From Nostoc sp. CMAA1605 (lineage in GTDB: Bacteria; Cyanobacteriota; Cyanobacteriia; Cyanobacteriales; Nostocaceae), in NCBI RefSeq assembly GCF_021596505.1, contig NZ_PJIZ01000065.1:1-35751 (forward strand): a stretch of 35,751 bases of DNA, in the 5' to 3' direction. This document shows, piece by piece, positions 24,411 to 32,815 of the stretch; position 1 is the stretch's first letter; each line of letters begins with the position of its first letter. The notes under the pieces were generated by a model that saw only the letters and a list, made by a program, of their open reading frames with translations, searched no databases and was not told where the DNA came from. A program made the position numbers and the translations under genes.

Positions 24411-26560
24411 CAATAACTATTATCTGGAGTGATTACATCTAAACGCACCCGATGATCATCGTTGCCGCTAATAATTAAAATACGGTTTCTTACGATTTTG
24501 ATATCAACACTATTAAATTTTTTAGAATTAGTACGCACTTCTTTACCATTTGGTAAAGCGCGTCTCCCATCTTTTGTTAGAGGCCATAACATCACCCGAC
24601 TATCATCACCACCACTGACTAAATAACAACCATCCCTACTTAATGCTACTGAACGTACAGGTTTACCTTTATGTCCATCATTCCATTGATCAATTAGTTC
24701 ACATTGGCTACTATTTTGACTGAGGCATGACTGCATATTCCATAAAGTAATCTGTCCTCTCGTATCAGCAACTGCTAATAAATCTGGTTTGTATTCAGCA
24801 CTGACTAAACCCACAATATAATCATTTTGACTACCTGGGTTAGTGTAGGAAATTTTTCTTAATTTATCCTCACGAGAATTCCAAATTGCTAAATTGTTAT
24901 ATCTACCGCCAATTACTAAATCTTGTTTATCTTTCCCCACCAGTGCTAAACCATAAGCTGAAAAGTCTACCTTTTGCTTTTTCGTTGGTTGGTTGAGATT
25001 TTCAGGATTACCTAATAGTGCATCATTGATATCCCATTTTAAAATCCAGCCACTACCATGCGCGCTAAATAAGTAGTGAGAATCTTCGCTAAATTCTAAA
25101 TTGAGGACTCTATCTGCTGGATTAAATAAGAAGGTTAATTTAGGCTCTTTTCTATCTCTTATCACATCAAAAAGTTGAATTTCGCCGTTCTCTAAACCTG
25201 CTGCAACTATATCATTATCTACAGGTTTATAACGGACAACTCGTACTGATTTACCTATATTATTAGCAATTTTGCCATCATGTTGATTAATAAAAGGATT
25301 GCGAAATCCAGCCACAGTCCATCTAATAATACTTTGGTCTTGAGAACCACTCACAGCTTTATCTGCTGTACCGTTAAACTGCACAAAATTTACAGGTTCA
25401 TGATGTCCAAATAAGGGGTTATTCGGATTTAGCCAGGAAACTGCCCAAAGTAAAAGTAACAATAAAAGTGCTAAAATTAATTGCAGAACAGGATGTAAAA
25501 CTGGATGAATAATTAACCGAATAAATAAATTTTCATTATTAATATTAACACGCTGATCTGATACGATAGATTTAACTATAAAAGATAATTTTTTTTCTAG
25601 CCCAAACCAATGTCTACGATTAGTGATAATAATTTGTAATTGCTGGGTTTCACCTGGGTTTAATAGTAGACTTTCCGGTTGAATATTGAAAGTACATTTA
25701 GGTTGCTTTTCATGACCATCTCGAATCTCAATATGTGCAGTTTGGGTTAAATTGCTGATATTGTGACATTCCAGGGTATAAGTTGCGGAATTATTTTTCC
25801 ATTGTGGTAGCCAAAGCGCATCAGCCGGAATCTGTTGCTTTTCTGGTATACAATGAAAATCGACAAATCCCCCAGGCACGACTTTAATTTTACCTTCAGA
25901 ACTTAGGGAAGATGTAGCATTAGGATGGCTAGCTTCAATTTTAAAAGTATATGTCCGGCTGGGAACTTCTATAGGAATTGGTAGTTGACAAGAAAAATAA
26001 GTTTCTGCTTTCTCACCAGGAGAAACTGGTAATAATTTCGTCTCATTACCTAATAACCATGTCGGTTCTAATCCGATCATTCTTAGAGAGACAGTTGTAG
26101 GTATTTGACTAGGATTAAAAACACGAACTGGAATTTCAATTGACTCTTGTGGCTGGGTGGTAAACTCTCGAATAGGTAACTCAACTTGTACAGGTACAGC
26201 ACCAATTCCGGCTTCGACATCTAACCGCAGAATTTGCCTATCTTCTTCTCGTAATTCTACAGAAAATACCCGCACTATCAAGTTAATCTTACCGATAAAA
26301 CCGACAATGGGTGTATCGGTGATCGTCACATGGAAATTTACACTATCTCCTGGTGGGTTTTTGGCACTAACAGCAGGCGTAATATTATACCAATTAGTTC
26401 CTAAATTTGAGTTACCACCAGCCGCAGTAATTTCTAGTTGGAATGATGCAAATTGATTGCTGTCATTCACAACATTCACTTCAAATGATGCTGGTTGTCC
26501 GCCTGGTTTGAAGGTAACTTTTTTAACGGAAATCTTGGCGTGGATGAGTTTAATAGCCAT
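24401..26560 (-). CDS. Ig-like / transmembrane / WD40 fusion protein, CIS-associated
   Basis: 719 residues. The N-terminal ~345 residues are three COG1470/NEW-like beta-sandwich domains, with recurrent 'PG..v.f.v.v.N' patterns (for example FKPGGQPASFEVNVVN). A very hydrophobic helix, LHPVLQLILALLLLLLLWAV (355-374), crosses the membrane. Residues ~388-719 form a WD40 propeller with repeats such as VNFVQFNGTADKAVSGSQDQ and VRSVALSRDGCYLVSGGDDS. It sits between the DUF4159-type tail protein and the winged-helix/Ig protein in the baseplate cluster. A membrane-anchored adaptor that docks the injection machine is the most reasonable inference. No enzyme motif is seen. Confidence 0.85.
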   Translation of the reverse strand: MAIKLIHAKISVKKVTFKPGGQPASFEVNVVNDSNQFASFQLEITAAGGNSNLGTNWYNITPAVSAKNPPGDSVNFHVTITDTPIVGFIGKINLIVRVFSVELREEDRQILRLDVEAGIGAVPVQVELPIREFTTQPQESIEIPVRVFNPSQIPTTVSLRMIGLEPTWLLGNETKLLPVSPGEKAETYFSCQLPIPIEVPSRTYTFKIEASHPNATSSLSSEGKIKVVPGGFVDFHCIPEKQQIPADALWLPQWKNNSATYTLECHNISNLTQTAHIEIRDGHEKQPKCTFNIQPESLLLNPGETQQLQIIITNRRHWFGLEKKLSFIVKSIVSDQRVNINNENLFIRLIIHPVLHPVLQLILALLLLLLLWAVSWLNPNNPLFGHHEPVNFVQFNGTADKAVSGSQDQSIIRWTVAGFRNPFINQHDGKIANNIGKSVRVVRYKPVDNDIVAAGLENGEIQLFDVIRDRKEPKLTFLFNPADRVLNLEFSEDSHYLFSAHGSGWILKWDINDALLGNPENLNQPTKKQKVDFSAYGLALVGKDKQDLVIGGRYNNLAIWNSREDKLRKISYTNPGSQNDYIVGLVSAEYKPDLLAVADTRGQITLWNMQSCLSQNSSQCELIDQWNDGHKGKPVRSVALSRDGCYLVSGGDDSRVMLWPLTKDGRRALPNGKEVRTNSKKFNSVDIKIVRNRILIISGNDDHRVRLDVITPDNSYCKS

Positions 26561-26700
26561 ATGGGGAGTGATGAGTGCTGAGTGCTGAGTTTTGAGTGCT
26601 GTTAGCGGAAGCGGGGCGTTTAGCCCGTGGTGAGTGGTGTTAGCGGTAGCACGGCGTTTAGCCGGTGCTGAGTTTTGGATTTTGAGTGAGTATTTAGGGG
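26561..26700 (+). repeat. TGAGTGC repeats with two covarying stem-loop elements
   Basis: Short TGAGTGCTG units flank two 30-nt elements at 26600-26629 and 26638-26667, members of the family at 15155-15222. Their stems are GGGC/GCCC and CGGC/GCCG around GTTTA. The rest of the gap to 26808 is AT-rich with no gene. Confidence 0.78.
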
Positions 26701-26808
26701 ATAAGGAATGAGTGAGAAGAAATAAGAGTTTACCTCGTTTCGCAAAAATTAAATAGGAGTCTTATATTGGTTTAAAGTGTATGTTTTTGTTTGGAATTGT
26801 GGCTTAAT

Positions 26809-28065
26809 TTATTCCTCTAGTTTGTTGAAAACGTTTTGTAAAGCATTGGGTTTAGTGGGTGTAGATGGTGTATTGGCTGAGGGAGAAATAAATTGTTTTT
26901 GTAATTGAGTCATTTGCTTTCTTGACCAAGCAAAATATAAGATATTAATTCCTAATTCTTGGGCAGTGCGAATAGTTTCTCGTGGTAAAGTGAGTTTTTC
27001 ATCTATTCCCCAAGCGGCAGATAAATCACCTATAACTAAAACAATGCCACCTGCAATTAAGATTTGAATAGGCTTTTGATTAATCACTGGTAAGGCTGCG
27101 AATAAAAACGGGTTTGTCCGCATGGGATGATTGCGGTCTAGTTTGCGTAAATCTTCCAAAGGTGTATTAAATTTGTCGGCAATATCAACTACACTGTCTA
27201 ATCTGTCTATAGCATCAGTTGGTGATTCAACTAACAATACACCGCCAGCATCTAAATAGCTTTTGAGATTAGTTAATTCTTGGGGATCTAAAGATAGTGG
27301 TTGATTACCCGTGGTAAATAACAAATCATAAAATACTGCCTGATCAATATGTTGTAGGTGCAACGGTATACGATCAACACTTCCAAATCCTTGGATGGTT
27401 TGGGTGAGATGTTCATTAGCTTTGAGTAAATAACAGAGATTAGCAAAATGATCACTAACTTCTGGTGTATTCGTTTGTAAATAAGCCACCCGAACAACAG
27501 CACTATGACGCGATCGCGCTATGGGACGATAACGCAAATCTAAACTATTCAAATCTGGGTAAAATACATCTTGGGGATTTTTTAAAGGGATTAACCCTGG
27601 TTGCAACACAATCCGACACAATTCCACCTCCAAAGCATGAGGTGGTGTAGTTTTTTCTTCAATCCGAAAAGATTCAGGTTCAAATTCAGCGACTTTTTGA
27701 CGTTGTAAATCATCGGGATCTACATAACTCACCACCAGATAAATCAGACGAGGTTTATCTTCTGTAATATCAGCCGAAACGTGAAAATCGATTGCTTGAG
27801 GAACAATAATCGGATTACCGTGAATATCAATTGCTAATCCTGGTTGAATTTGCAACCATCGACCATCGTTATATTGTGAAGAAATCCCTTGTGGTACAGA
27901 AATCAGACACACTCCCAAACCATAGACAATTCCTGGCTGATTGAGAGACTGATAGTGAATATTTTGCCGTTGACGGTGATAATTATGCGATCGCTGCCAT
28001 TTTTCAGCATTGATCAATAAACCATCTTGTACCTGTAATCGTTCTAGGGGTTTGAGTTCTTCCAT
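26809..28065 (-). CDS. Tail-associated protein with C-terminal DUF4159-like domain
   Basis: 418 residues. The N-terminal part (~1-190; QVQDGLLINAEKWQRSHNYH, GIVYGLGVCLI, LAIDIHGNPI) resembles N-terminal segments of proteins in cyanobacterial injection clusters and phage tail-fibre attachment domains. Residues ~193-390 match DUF4159: VRVAYLQTN, LTNLKSYLDAGGVLLVES, then ETIRTAQELGINILYFAWSR. DUF4159 has a class-I glutamine-amidotransferase-like fold, but no nucleophile Cys is seen at the expected elbow. A short low-complexity tail ends it. It follows the tail protein I gene, separated by a repeat module, and is probably a baseplate or fibre component of the CIS. Confidence 0.75.
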   Translation of the reverse strand: MEELKPLERLQVQDGLLINAEKWQRSHNYHRQRQNIHYQSLNQPGIVYGLGVCLISVPQGISSQYNDGRWLQIQPGLAIDIHGNPIIVPQAIDFHVSADITEDKPRLIYLVVSYVDPDDLQRQKVAEFEPESFRIEEKTTPPHALEVELCRIVLQPGLIPLKNPQDVFYPDLNSLDLRYRPIARSRHSAVVRVAYLQTNTPEVSDHFANLCYLLKANEHLTQTIQGFGSVDRIPLHLQHIDQAVFYDLLFTTGNQPLSLDPQELTNLKSYLDAGGVLLVESPTDAIDRLDSVVDIADKFNTPLEDLRKLDRNHPMRTNPFLFAALPVINQKPIQILIAGGIVLVIGDLSAAWGIDEKLTLPRETIRTAQELGINILYFAWSRKQMTQLQKQFISPSANTPSTPTKPNALQNVFNKLEE

Positions 28066-28069
28066 AGGT

Positions 28070-28187
28070 GGGGACTGGGGAGGTAGAGGGCAGGGGGCAG
28101 GGGAGATAAGGTAGACAAGGTAGAATCTTTTACCTAATGACTATTGGCTATTGACTATTGACTATTGACTATTGACTATTGACTGTT
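28070..28187 (-). repeat. Composite repeat module running into the tail protein I gene
   Basis: GGGGACTGGGG and GGGCAGG units (28071-28103), ATAAGGTAGACAAGGTAG (about 28107-28124), a spacer, then TATTGAC units (28138-28187). Minus-strand order matches the other composite modules. The last TATTGAC units encode the C-terminus and stop codon of the tail protein I gene. Confidence 0.85.
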
Positions 28188-29220
28188 CCACGTACAACTC
28201 ATAAGTACAAAAAGCTGGTTTTTCTTGTTCGATGATGTGACGGACTAATTGTTCGTCGATTTGGTTGGGATGTTGGGGACGAAGACGGACGATAAAGTGA
28301 TAGGGACGACCACCGCCAATCATTGCATCTTGACCAATGCGAGTGTTACCCAATACAAAACCTTCACCCCGAATTTCCTCAATACAAATATGTTTATCAG
28401 TTTCTGAAACCAGATGATCATCTAAGGGTAAATCTGTATAAAGATGTAAATAAAGTCTCAAACCTCGCTTTGTTCCACGCCAACGATATAGTTCTACAGC
28501 CGAACGAATTAAAAAGCGTTGTCTTGTTAAACTCCAGCGTTGGTCAATTGGCCAGGCTACCCAATGCGCCAAAAAAGGCAATAAAGCCTGGGGTGCTGTC
28601 ATAGGGTCTAGGTATGACCAAAGCACATCCAAGGTTTGCACTGTGGGTTCAAAAGCCTGCTCAAAAATTTTCAAGAAGCGACCAATAAAGTCTACTTCTC
28701 GATAAAGTGCAGGTATAAATTTTAGATATAAACTCCGAGGACGTACATATAAATTTAACGCCCCAGTTTCCACAAATTGTCTATTAGTACCTTGTTCTGT
28801 ATAGTAAACGTGAATACGGCAGTGAAAATCTAACATCAAAGGATGATTAAGTGTAATCGCCGCTTGTTTTTCAAAAAAATCCTCTGGAACGTTGAAACAA
28901 AGCACCACACTCATCTGTGCTTTTGGATCAAAGACAAAAGGCCCTTGTCTGTCGGGTTCTGTGTGAATAGAACACCATTCACTAGGAAAATTTCCTTCGA
29001 TTTGTACCCTTAAATTGAGACTGCGATCGCCTAAATTTTCCAACTGCAACAATATTTCACTAGGTTCTCTAGGATAAACAACGACATCACAACCTGAAAG
29101 ATTGGTATTCGTCGCTAAATTAAACGGTACTAAAGAAGTATTTTGAGATGCGGCTGCTGTTGATGGTTGCAGCGCATCCGGTTGTTGCATGGGAGTTAAC
29201 TGTAAACTTAACGAAACCAT
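28162..29220 (-). CDS. Phage-tail protein I-like baseplate protein with Ig-like N-terminal extension
   Basis: 352 residues. Residues ~165-345 match the P2 tail protein I family: FIPALYREVDFIGRFLKIFE, LWSYLDPMTAPQALLPFLAHWV, then SLTRQRFLIRSAVELYRWRG. In phages and injection systems this protein attaches tail fibres to the baseplate. The first ~160 residues are an added beta-sandwich (VVYPREPSEILLQLENLGDR, VVLCFNVPEDFF) of the type also seen in the two large membrane proteins of this cluster. The gene starts 19 nt after the baseplate J gene ends. Its last residues IVNSQ are repeat-encoded. Confidence 0.92.
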   Translation of the reverse strand: MVSLSLQLTPMQQPDALQPSTAAASQNTSLVPFNLATNTNLSGCDVVVYPREPSEILLQLENLGDRSLNLRVQIEGNFPSEWCSIHTEPDRQGPFVFDPKAQMSVVLCFNVPEDFFEKQAAITLNHPLMLDFHCRIHVYYTEQGTNRQFVETGALNLYVRPRSLYLKFIPALYREVDFIGRFLKIFEQAFEPTVQTLDVLWSYLDPMTAPQALLPFLAHWVAWPIDQRWSLTRQRFLIRSAVELYRWRGTKRGLRLYLHLYTDLPLDDHLVSETDKHICIEEIRGEGFVLGNTRIGQDAMIGGGRPYHFIVRLRPQHPNQIDEQLVRHIIEQEKPAFCTYELYVEQSIVNSQ

Positions 29221-29239
29221 TTCCTTTTGCCTTTTTATT

Positions 29240-31465
29240 TCACTGAATCAAGTTAACTACATGACCAGAACGCAAAGCAGTATTTTGCCAAGAACAAATT
29301 AATCCCAAATTTCCAGGATCAATGACAGGATTTTGGGGTTGCGATCGCTCCCAGTGATCCCTGATGTAGCGGATTTCAAATAGTTGCACGACTCCCAAAT
29401 AACGCACAGCAGGGAACTTCTGGAATAGGGTCACAATATCGGAAGGATACACCGGACGACCAAAAGGCCAACCTTGACCATCATGTCCGCCTGTGATGGG
29501 ATTGAGGAAGCGATAAAGGGCGATGCGTAATTTTCCTAAAATTTCTTGTTGGGCTGAGGGATGATTGTATTCTGGCTCTAAGGCGACTTCCGTTTGCACC
29601 GCAACACCCACATATTCTGGTGCTTGTAGTTTGACTTGCACGCCTAATAATCGCCGTTCATCTAAATAAGCTAATATCTGATTGCGGAGTTGGGGAGTCA
29701 GATTAAATAGTTCTGGTTCAATCCCTTCAGCACGGTTAATTGCATCAGTATTCGCCGCCGGTACAACTAATAACCTGACTGTCCCCGCTTCTTTAGTCGC
29801 ATTCGGTGGTAAACAACGCACCCGCGCCACTGCACCCGCACCAGCTTGCAGCGTCAACACTTCAAAATCTTCAGGAGTAACGGCGCGATCGCGTGTTCGC
29901 AGCATCGCCGGCACACGAATCACCGCATCTTCCAAAGATTCCCCATCTGCACCATTACGAGCCGGTGCATGATTTGTCACACGGGCTACATAAGGTACAG
30001 CCGTCTTGGCGACAGTAATTGTCCCCCGTTGCACATTTCCCTTACGTCCTCCCCCCGTCCGATAAGCCACCATCCGAATCACCGCACCCCGTGGCGGTAC
30101 AGCCCCATATTGTCGCTCTAATTCCTGAACATGAGGGATGAGGGATTGGGAATTAGCGTTCGGGGAGATATTCCCAGTCCCCAGTCCCCAGTCCCCAGTC
30201 CCCAGTCCCCTCCTCCATTCCGTCTGCTGCTGAATTTGGGCTGGTTCACGAATTAAAGGGCCAAACTGTACTAAACCTGTGCGGGAATCAATGGTGTAGT
30301 GTCTATCCTGAGAACTAGAATTAGCAAAATCGCTGACTTCATACCATATCTGCGAAGATAAACTGCCTGGAGGTAATATTTCTATATGTTCACCTTCCCG
30401 ACGATTTAACACCGGAAATTGCTGTAATTGAAACGTCTGTCCTGGTGTACCGTCACTTTCCCCTAGAATTTCATCATAAATCAACTCACTTTGACTAGCT
30501 CCCACCGTCCCACCAATAGCGCGCGCCGATAAACCGACAATGCGGGGAGATGAACTAAACCCCGGCTGATTGGCTTGGGGAGTCGTGTAAACGCAACGCA
30601 ACCAACGCCCTTGGAAAGCAGTAAAGGTGGTTACAGGCCAAGATTGGGGTAAATGTAACACCACATCTGCACCTTGCAGGGGATTAGCACCTTGAGCCGC
30701 CAACTCACTAAAACTAAAGCCCTTGGTACTATCATCAGATTCTTGAAGTAAAACTGATACCCACTCAATCCCGTTCCAAGCTTCCCAACGTCGCGGCGGT
30801 GCATCAGGATTAATCCCTGTGCTAGTGGCGGCTTCTCCCTTAAATTGCAGTGCTAAAACATTCCCCTCACACTGACAACTACCATCAATCACGATATAAA
30901 AACTATTACCAGGCTGGGGTTGCTCATCAAAAAAAGACAATTCCCTGCCGTACCAGTTTTCATCAGGCGTTTGCGCCCAAATATTAGTAAAGCGATCGCG
31001 TAAAATTGAGGGTAAAGTTTCCGTCGTTTGGGCAGAGAGAAAATGGCGAATTTGGGGTTTATCAATAATTAAAGGCCGATCTGTAGTGAAAGCGATCGCC
31101 TCTTCAGTTTCCGTGCGGATCGTCGCCACCTCGACACCAGCCGGAATTGTATAAGTATTAGGTAAAGCCGCACTCAAATAAAAAGTAATATCAGCCATAG
31201 CGGGAGCAGGTGCTTGCAACCGTACCCCCAGCAACTCTAAAAAAGTAATATAATTGCGCTTCGGTACTTCATTGAAGCGCAACAGCATTTGGTCAGTCAA
31301 CCAAGCAAATAACTCAATCAGCGTGATTCCTGGATCACTAGGGTTATAGTTAGTCCACTCTGGACAATAGCGAGGAATCCGTAAAACACACTCATCAACC
31401 AAATCTTTAAACGTGCGATCGTCCAGATTTGACTTCGGTAACTTCGGTAAAAAATCAAATTCCAC
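29240..31465 (-). CDS. Baseplate J-like protein of a contractile injection system
   Basis: 741 residues, in the gp6/J/gp47 baseplate-wedge family of phages and extracellular injection systems, which builds the ring around the spike. Visible landmarks are the N-terminal LPKLPKSNLDDRTFKDLVDE and YNPSDPGITLIELFAWLTDQ, typical of eCIS J proteins. The central GADGESLEDAVIRVPAMLR plus RDRAVTPEDFEVLTLQ, and C-terminal GWPFGRPVYPSDIV also fit. Residues ~416-446 (GLGTGDWGLGTGN onward) are encoded by an inserted tandem repeat, in frame. The gene lies 144 nt after the gp25-like gene and 19 nt before tail protein I. Confidence 0.95.
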   Translation of the reverse strand: MEFDFLPKLPKSNLDDRTFKDLVDECVLRIPRYCPEWTNYNPSDPGITLIELFAWLTDQMLLRFNEVPKRNYITFLELLGVRLQAPAPAMADITFYLSAALPNTYTIPAGVEVATIRTETEEAIAFTTDRPLIIDKPQIRHFLSAQTTETLPSILRDRFTNIWAQTPDENWYGRELSFFDEQPQPGNSFYIVIDGSCQCEGNVLALQFKGEAATSTGINPDAPPRRWEAWNGIEWVSVLLQESDDSTKGFSFSELAAQGANPLQGADVVLHLPQSWPVTTFTAFQGRWLRCVYTTPQANQPGFSSSPRIVGLSARAIGGTVGASQSELIYDEILGESDGTPGQTFQLQQFPVLNRREGEHIEILPPGSLSSQIWYEVSDFANSSSQDRHYTIDSRTGLVQFGPLIREPAQIQQQTEWRRGLGTGDWGLGTGNISPNANSQSLIPHVQELERQYGAVPPRGAVIRMVAYRTGGGRKGNVQRGTITVAKTAVPYVARVTNHAPARNGADGESLEDAVIRVPAMLRTRDRAVTPEDFEVLTLQAGAGAVARVRCLPPNATKEAGTVRLLVVPAANTDAINRAEGIEPELFNLTPQLRNQILAYLDERRLLGVQVKLQAPEYVGVAVQTEVALEPEYNHPSAQQEILGKLRIALYRFLNPITGGHDGQGWPFGRPVYPSDIVTLFQKFPAVRYLGVVQLFEIRYIRDHWERSQPQNPVIDPGNLGLICSWQNTALRSGHVVNLIQ
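30131..30212 (-). repeat. Tandem repeat inserted in frame within the baseplate J gene
   Basis: CCCCAGT units (five to six copies, 30173-30210) plus ATGAGGG-type units (30131-30150) lie inside the coding region. The same heptamers are intergenic elsewhere, for example 31500-31545. The frame stays open, adding about 27 residues rich in Gly, Thr and Trp. Confidence 0.85.
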
Positions 31466-31488
31466 GATAATATAACCTGGTTTTAAAA

Positions 31489-31618
31489 GGGATTGGGGAC
31501 TGGGGATTGGGGATTGGGGACTGGGGACTGGGGATTGGGGACTAGGAGGACAAGGAAGACAAGGAAGAAAAATATCAATAACTAATGACTAATGACTATT
31601 GACTATTGACTATTGACT
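31489..31618 (-). repeat. Composite repeat module between gp25-like and J genes
   Basis: GGGGACT/GGGGATT units (31490-31546), GGACAAGGAAGACAAGGAAG (31547-31566), a GAAAAATATC spacer, then TAATGAC and TATTGAC units (31579-31618). Minus-strand order matches the other modules. The TATTGAC end encodes the last residues and stop codon of the gp25-like protein. Confidence 0.87.
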
Positions 31619-32029
31619 ATTAACCCCATTCAGATAAAAAGGAAAAACTAAACTACGAGCATCATGAGTATCTTTTGGATGATACTTAATATGAATATTG
31701 ACCCGACCCCGTAAAGGATCAGGTTCAGTAAAAACACCATCTAAAACAATGCGCGGTTCCCACATTTCCAAGGCTTCTTGGACGTGTAGGCGCAGCAGTA
31801 ATAAAGTTTGAGTATTCATCGGTGCAAAGGTCAACTCAGACAACCGTGAACCAAAATTAGGTCGATAAACCCTCTCACCCAAATCAGTACGCAGAATGAG
31901 CATAATCGACTCTTCAATGTTGCGTTCCTTGGCACTGAGTTGCAAACCCCCTTGGACATTCACCCTAAGTGGAAAAGACCAACCCGCACCCAAATGACTA
32001 CGATGTTGATTTTGATTGACTTCTGGCAT
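31610..32029 (-). CDS. gp25-like baseplate wedge protein
   Basis: 139 residues of the gpW/gp25 family, the lysozyme-fold wedge protein that starts sheath assembly at the baseplate in phage T4, type VI and extracellular injection systems. GAGWSFPLRV near the N-terminus, ERNIEESIMLILRTDLGERV (36-55) and YRPNFGSRLSELTF (56-69) are the family hallmarks. The Glu in ERNIEESI and the GERV-RPNFG loop are conserved. Length is normal. The C-terminal NSQ and stop codon come from a TATTGAC repeat. It is the first clearly injection-related gene of the cluster. Confidence 0.95.
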   Translation of the reverse strand: MPEVNQNQHRSHLGAGWSFPLRVNVQGGLQLSAKERNIEESIMLILRTDLGERVYRPNFGSRLSELTFAPMNTQTLLLLRLHVQEALEMWEPRIVLDGVFTEPDPLRGRVNIHIKYHPKDTHDARSLVFPFYLNGVNSQ

Positions 32030-32118
32030 GGTATGTCAATGCTGACAAGCGTGTTTACGCTAAATTTACGCTCATCTCTCTCACCAAAACTATTCGCCAA
32101 AAGTCGAGCATTCTATTA

Positions 32119-32258
32119 GGGACTGGGGACTGGGGATTGGGGACTGGGGACTGGGAATAGAAGAGGAATTGGTGCAGGGTGCAGGGGGCATGGGGGAGAA
32201 AAATTTCCCCTTTTCTCCCTGCACCCTGCCCCCCTGCCTTCTTTTTGTCCCCAGTCCC
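32119..32258 (-). repeat. Large imperfect inverted repeat between the coiled-coil gene and gp25 gene
   Basis: GGGACTGGGGA (32119-32129) pairs with TCCCCAGTCCC (32248-32258). Inside, GGGAGAAAA (32194-32202) pairs with TTTTCTCCC (32211-32219) over an 8-nt loop, with GCAGGGTGCA-type complementary sequence between. It overlaps the last codons of the upstream gene region at its right end. No clear U tract follows on the minus strand, so a processing or attenuation hairpin is as likely as a terminator. Confidence 0.6.
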
Positions 32259-32259
32259 C

Positions 32260-32748
32260 TCAATGAGACGTTTCACCAGGTGACTCTAAAGCCTGATCTA
32301 AAACCTGTCTAGCGTGTTCTGCTTTATTACGTGCTTCTTGATAACGTAAATTGGCTTGAGCAAAATTCTTGAGAACCTTAAAACCTTCCTTGAGACGGGT
32401 AATCTCTTCTTCCGTCACCGACTCATCAGAAAACAGCACATCAACAGCTTTACGAATTTCCAAAGCTTCAGCACGAGATTCCTGAACTTTCAGCTTCAGT
32501 GTAGCCAGATTACTGAGAACCTGTACAGCTTGAGTAATCGCATCTTCACCACTACTAGACTCAGCCGTCGGCTCTTTTACTTCTATTAATTGTTGCGGGC
32601 CAAATCCTTCTTCTAATTCTGTAGGTAATTTGCCAGCGTTCATCAGTTCCAGTAACTGATCCATTGCTTTATCACGAGCTTTAGCTGAATCTTTACCTGC
32701 AACAGTGAGGATAATTTCTGGGCTTTGGGCGAGAGTGTATTGAACCAT
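32260..32748 (-). CDS. Hypothetical coiled-coil protein at the head of the CIS baseplate cluster
   Basis: 162 residues of unrecognised family. The N-terminal ~60 residues (EIILTVAGKDSAKARDKAMDQL) look like a small alpha/beta domain. Residues ~70-155 are long charged helices (LATLKLKVQESRAEALEIRK, LRYQEARNKAEHARQVLDQA) likely to form a coiled coil. There is no signal peptide or membrane segment. It is the first minus-strand gene before gp25, separated by a strong inverted repeat, so membership in the injection operon is suggested by position only. Confidence 0.6.
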   Translation of the reverse strand: MVQYTLAQSPEIILTVAGKDSAKARDKAMDQLLELMNAGKLPTELEEGFGPQQLIEVKEPTAESSSGEDAITQAVQVLSNLATLKLKVQESRAEALEIRKAVDVLFSDESVTEEEITRLKEGFKVLKNFAQANLRYQEARNKAEHARQVLDQALESPGETSH

Positions 32749-32815
32749 ATTCCCAACAGAAAATTTACTGATGAACTAAGCATAGAAGCTGAATCTTACC
32801 ATAAGACGTGTCAAT

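Noticed and set aside
32055..32276. 73-residue minus-strand frame between the coiled-coil and gp25 genes
   Set aside because: It consists almost wholly of heptamer repeats and the large inverted repeat, and overlaps the preceding gene end.
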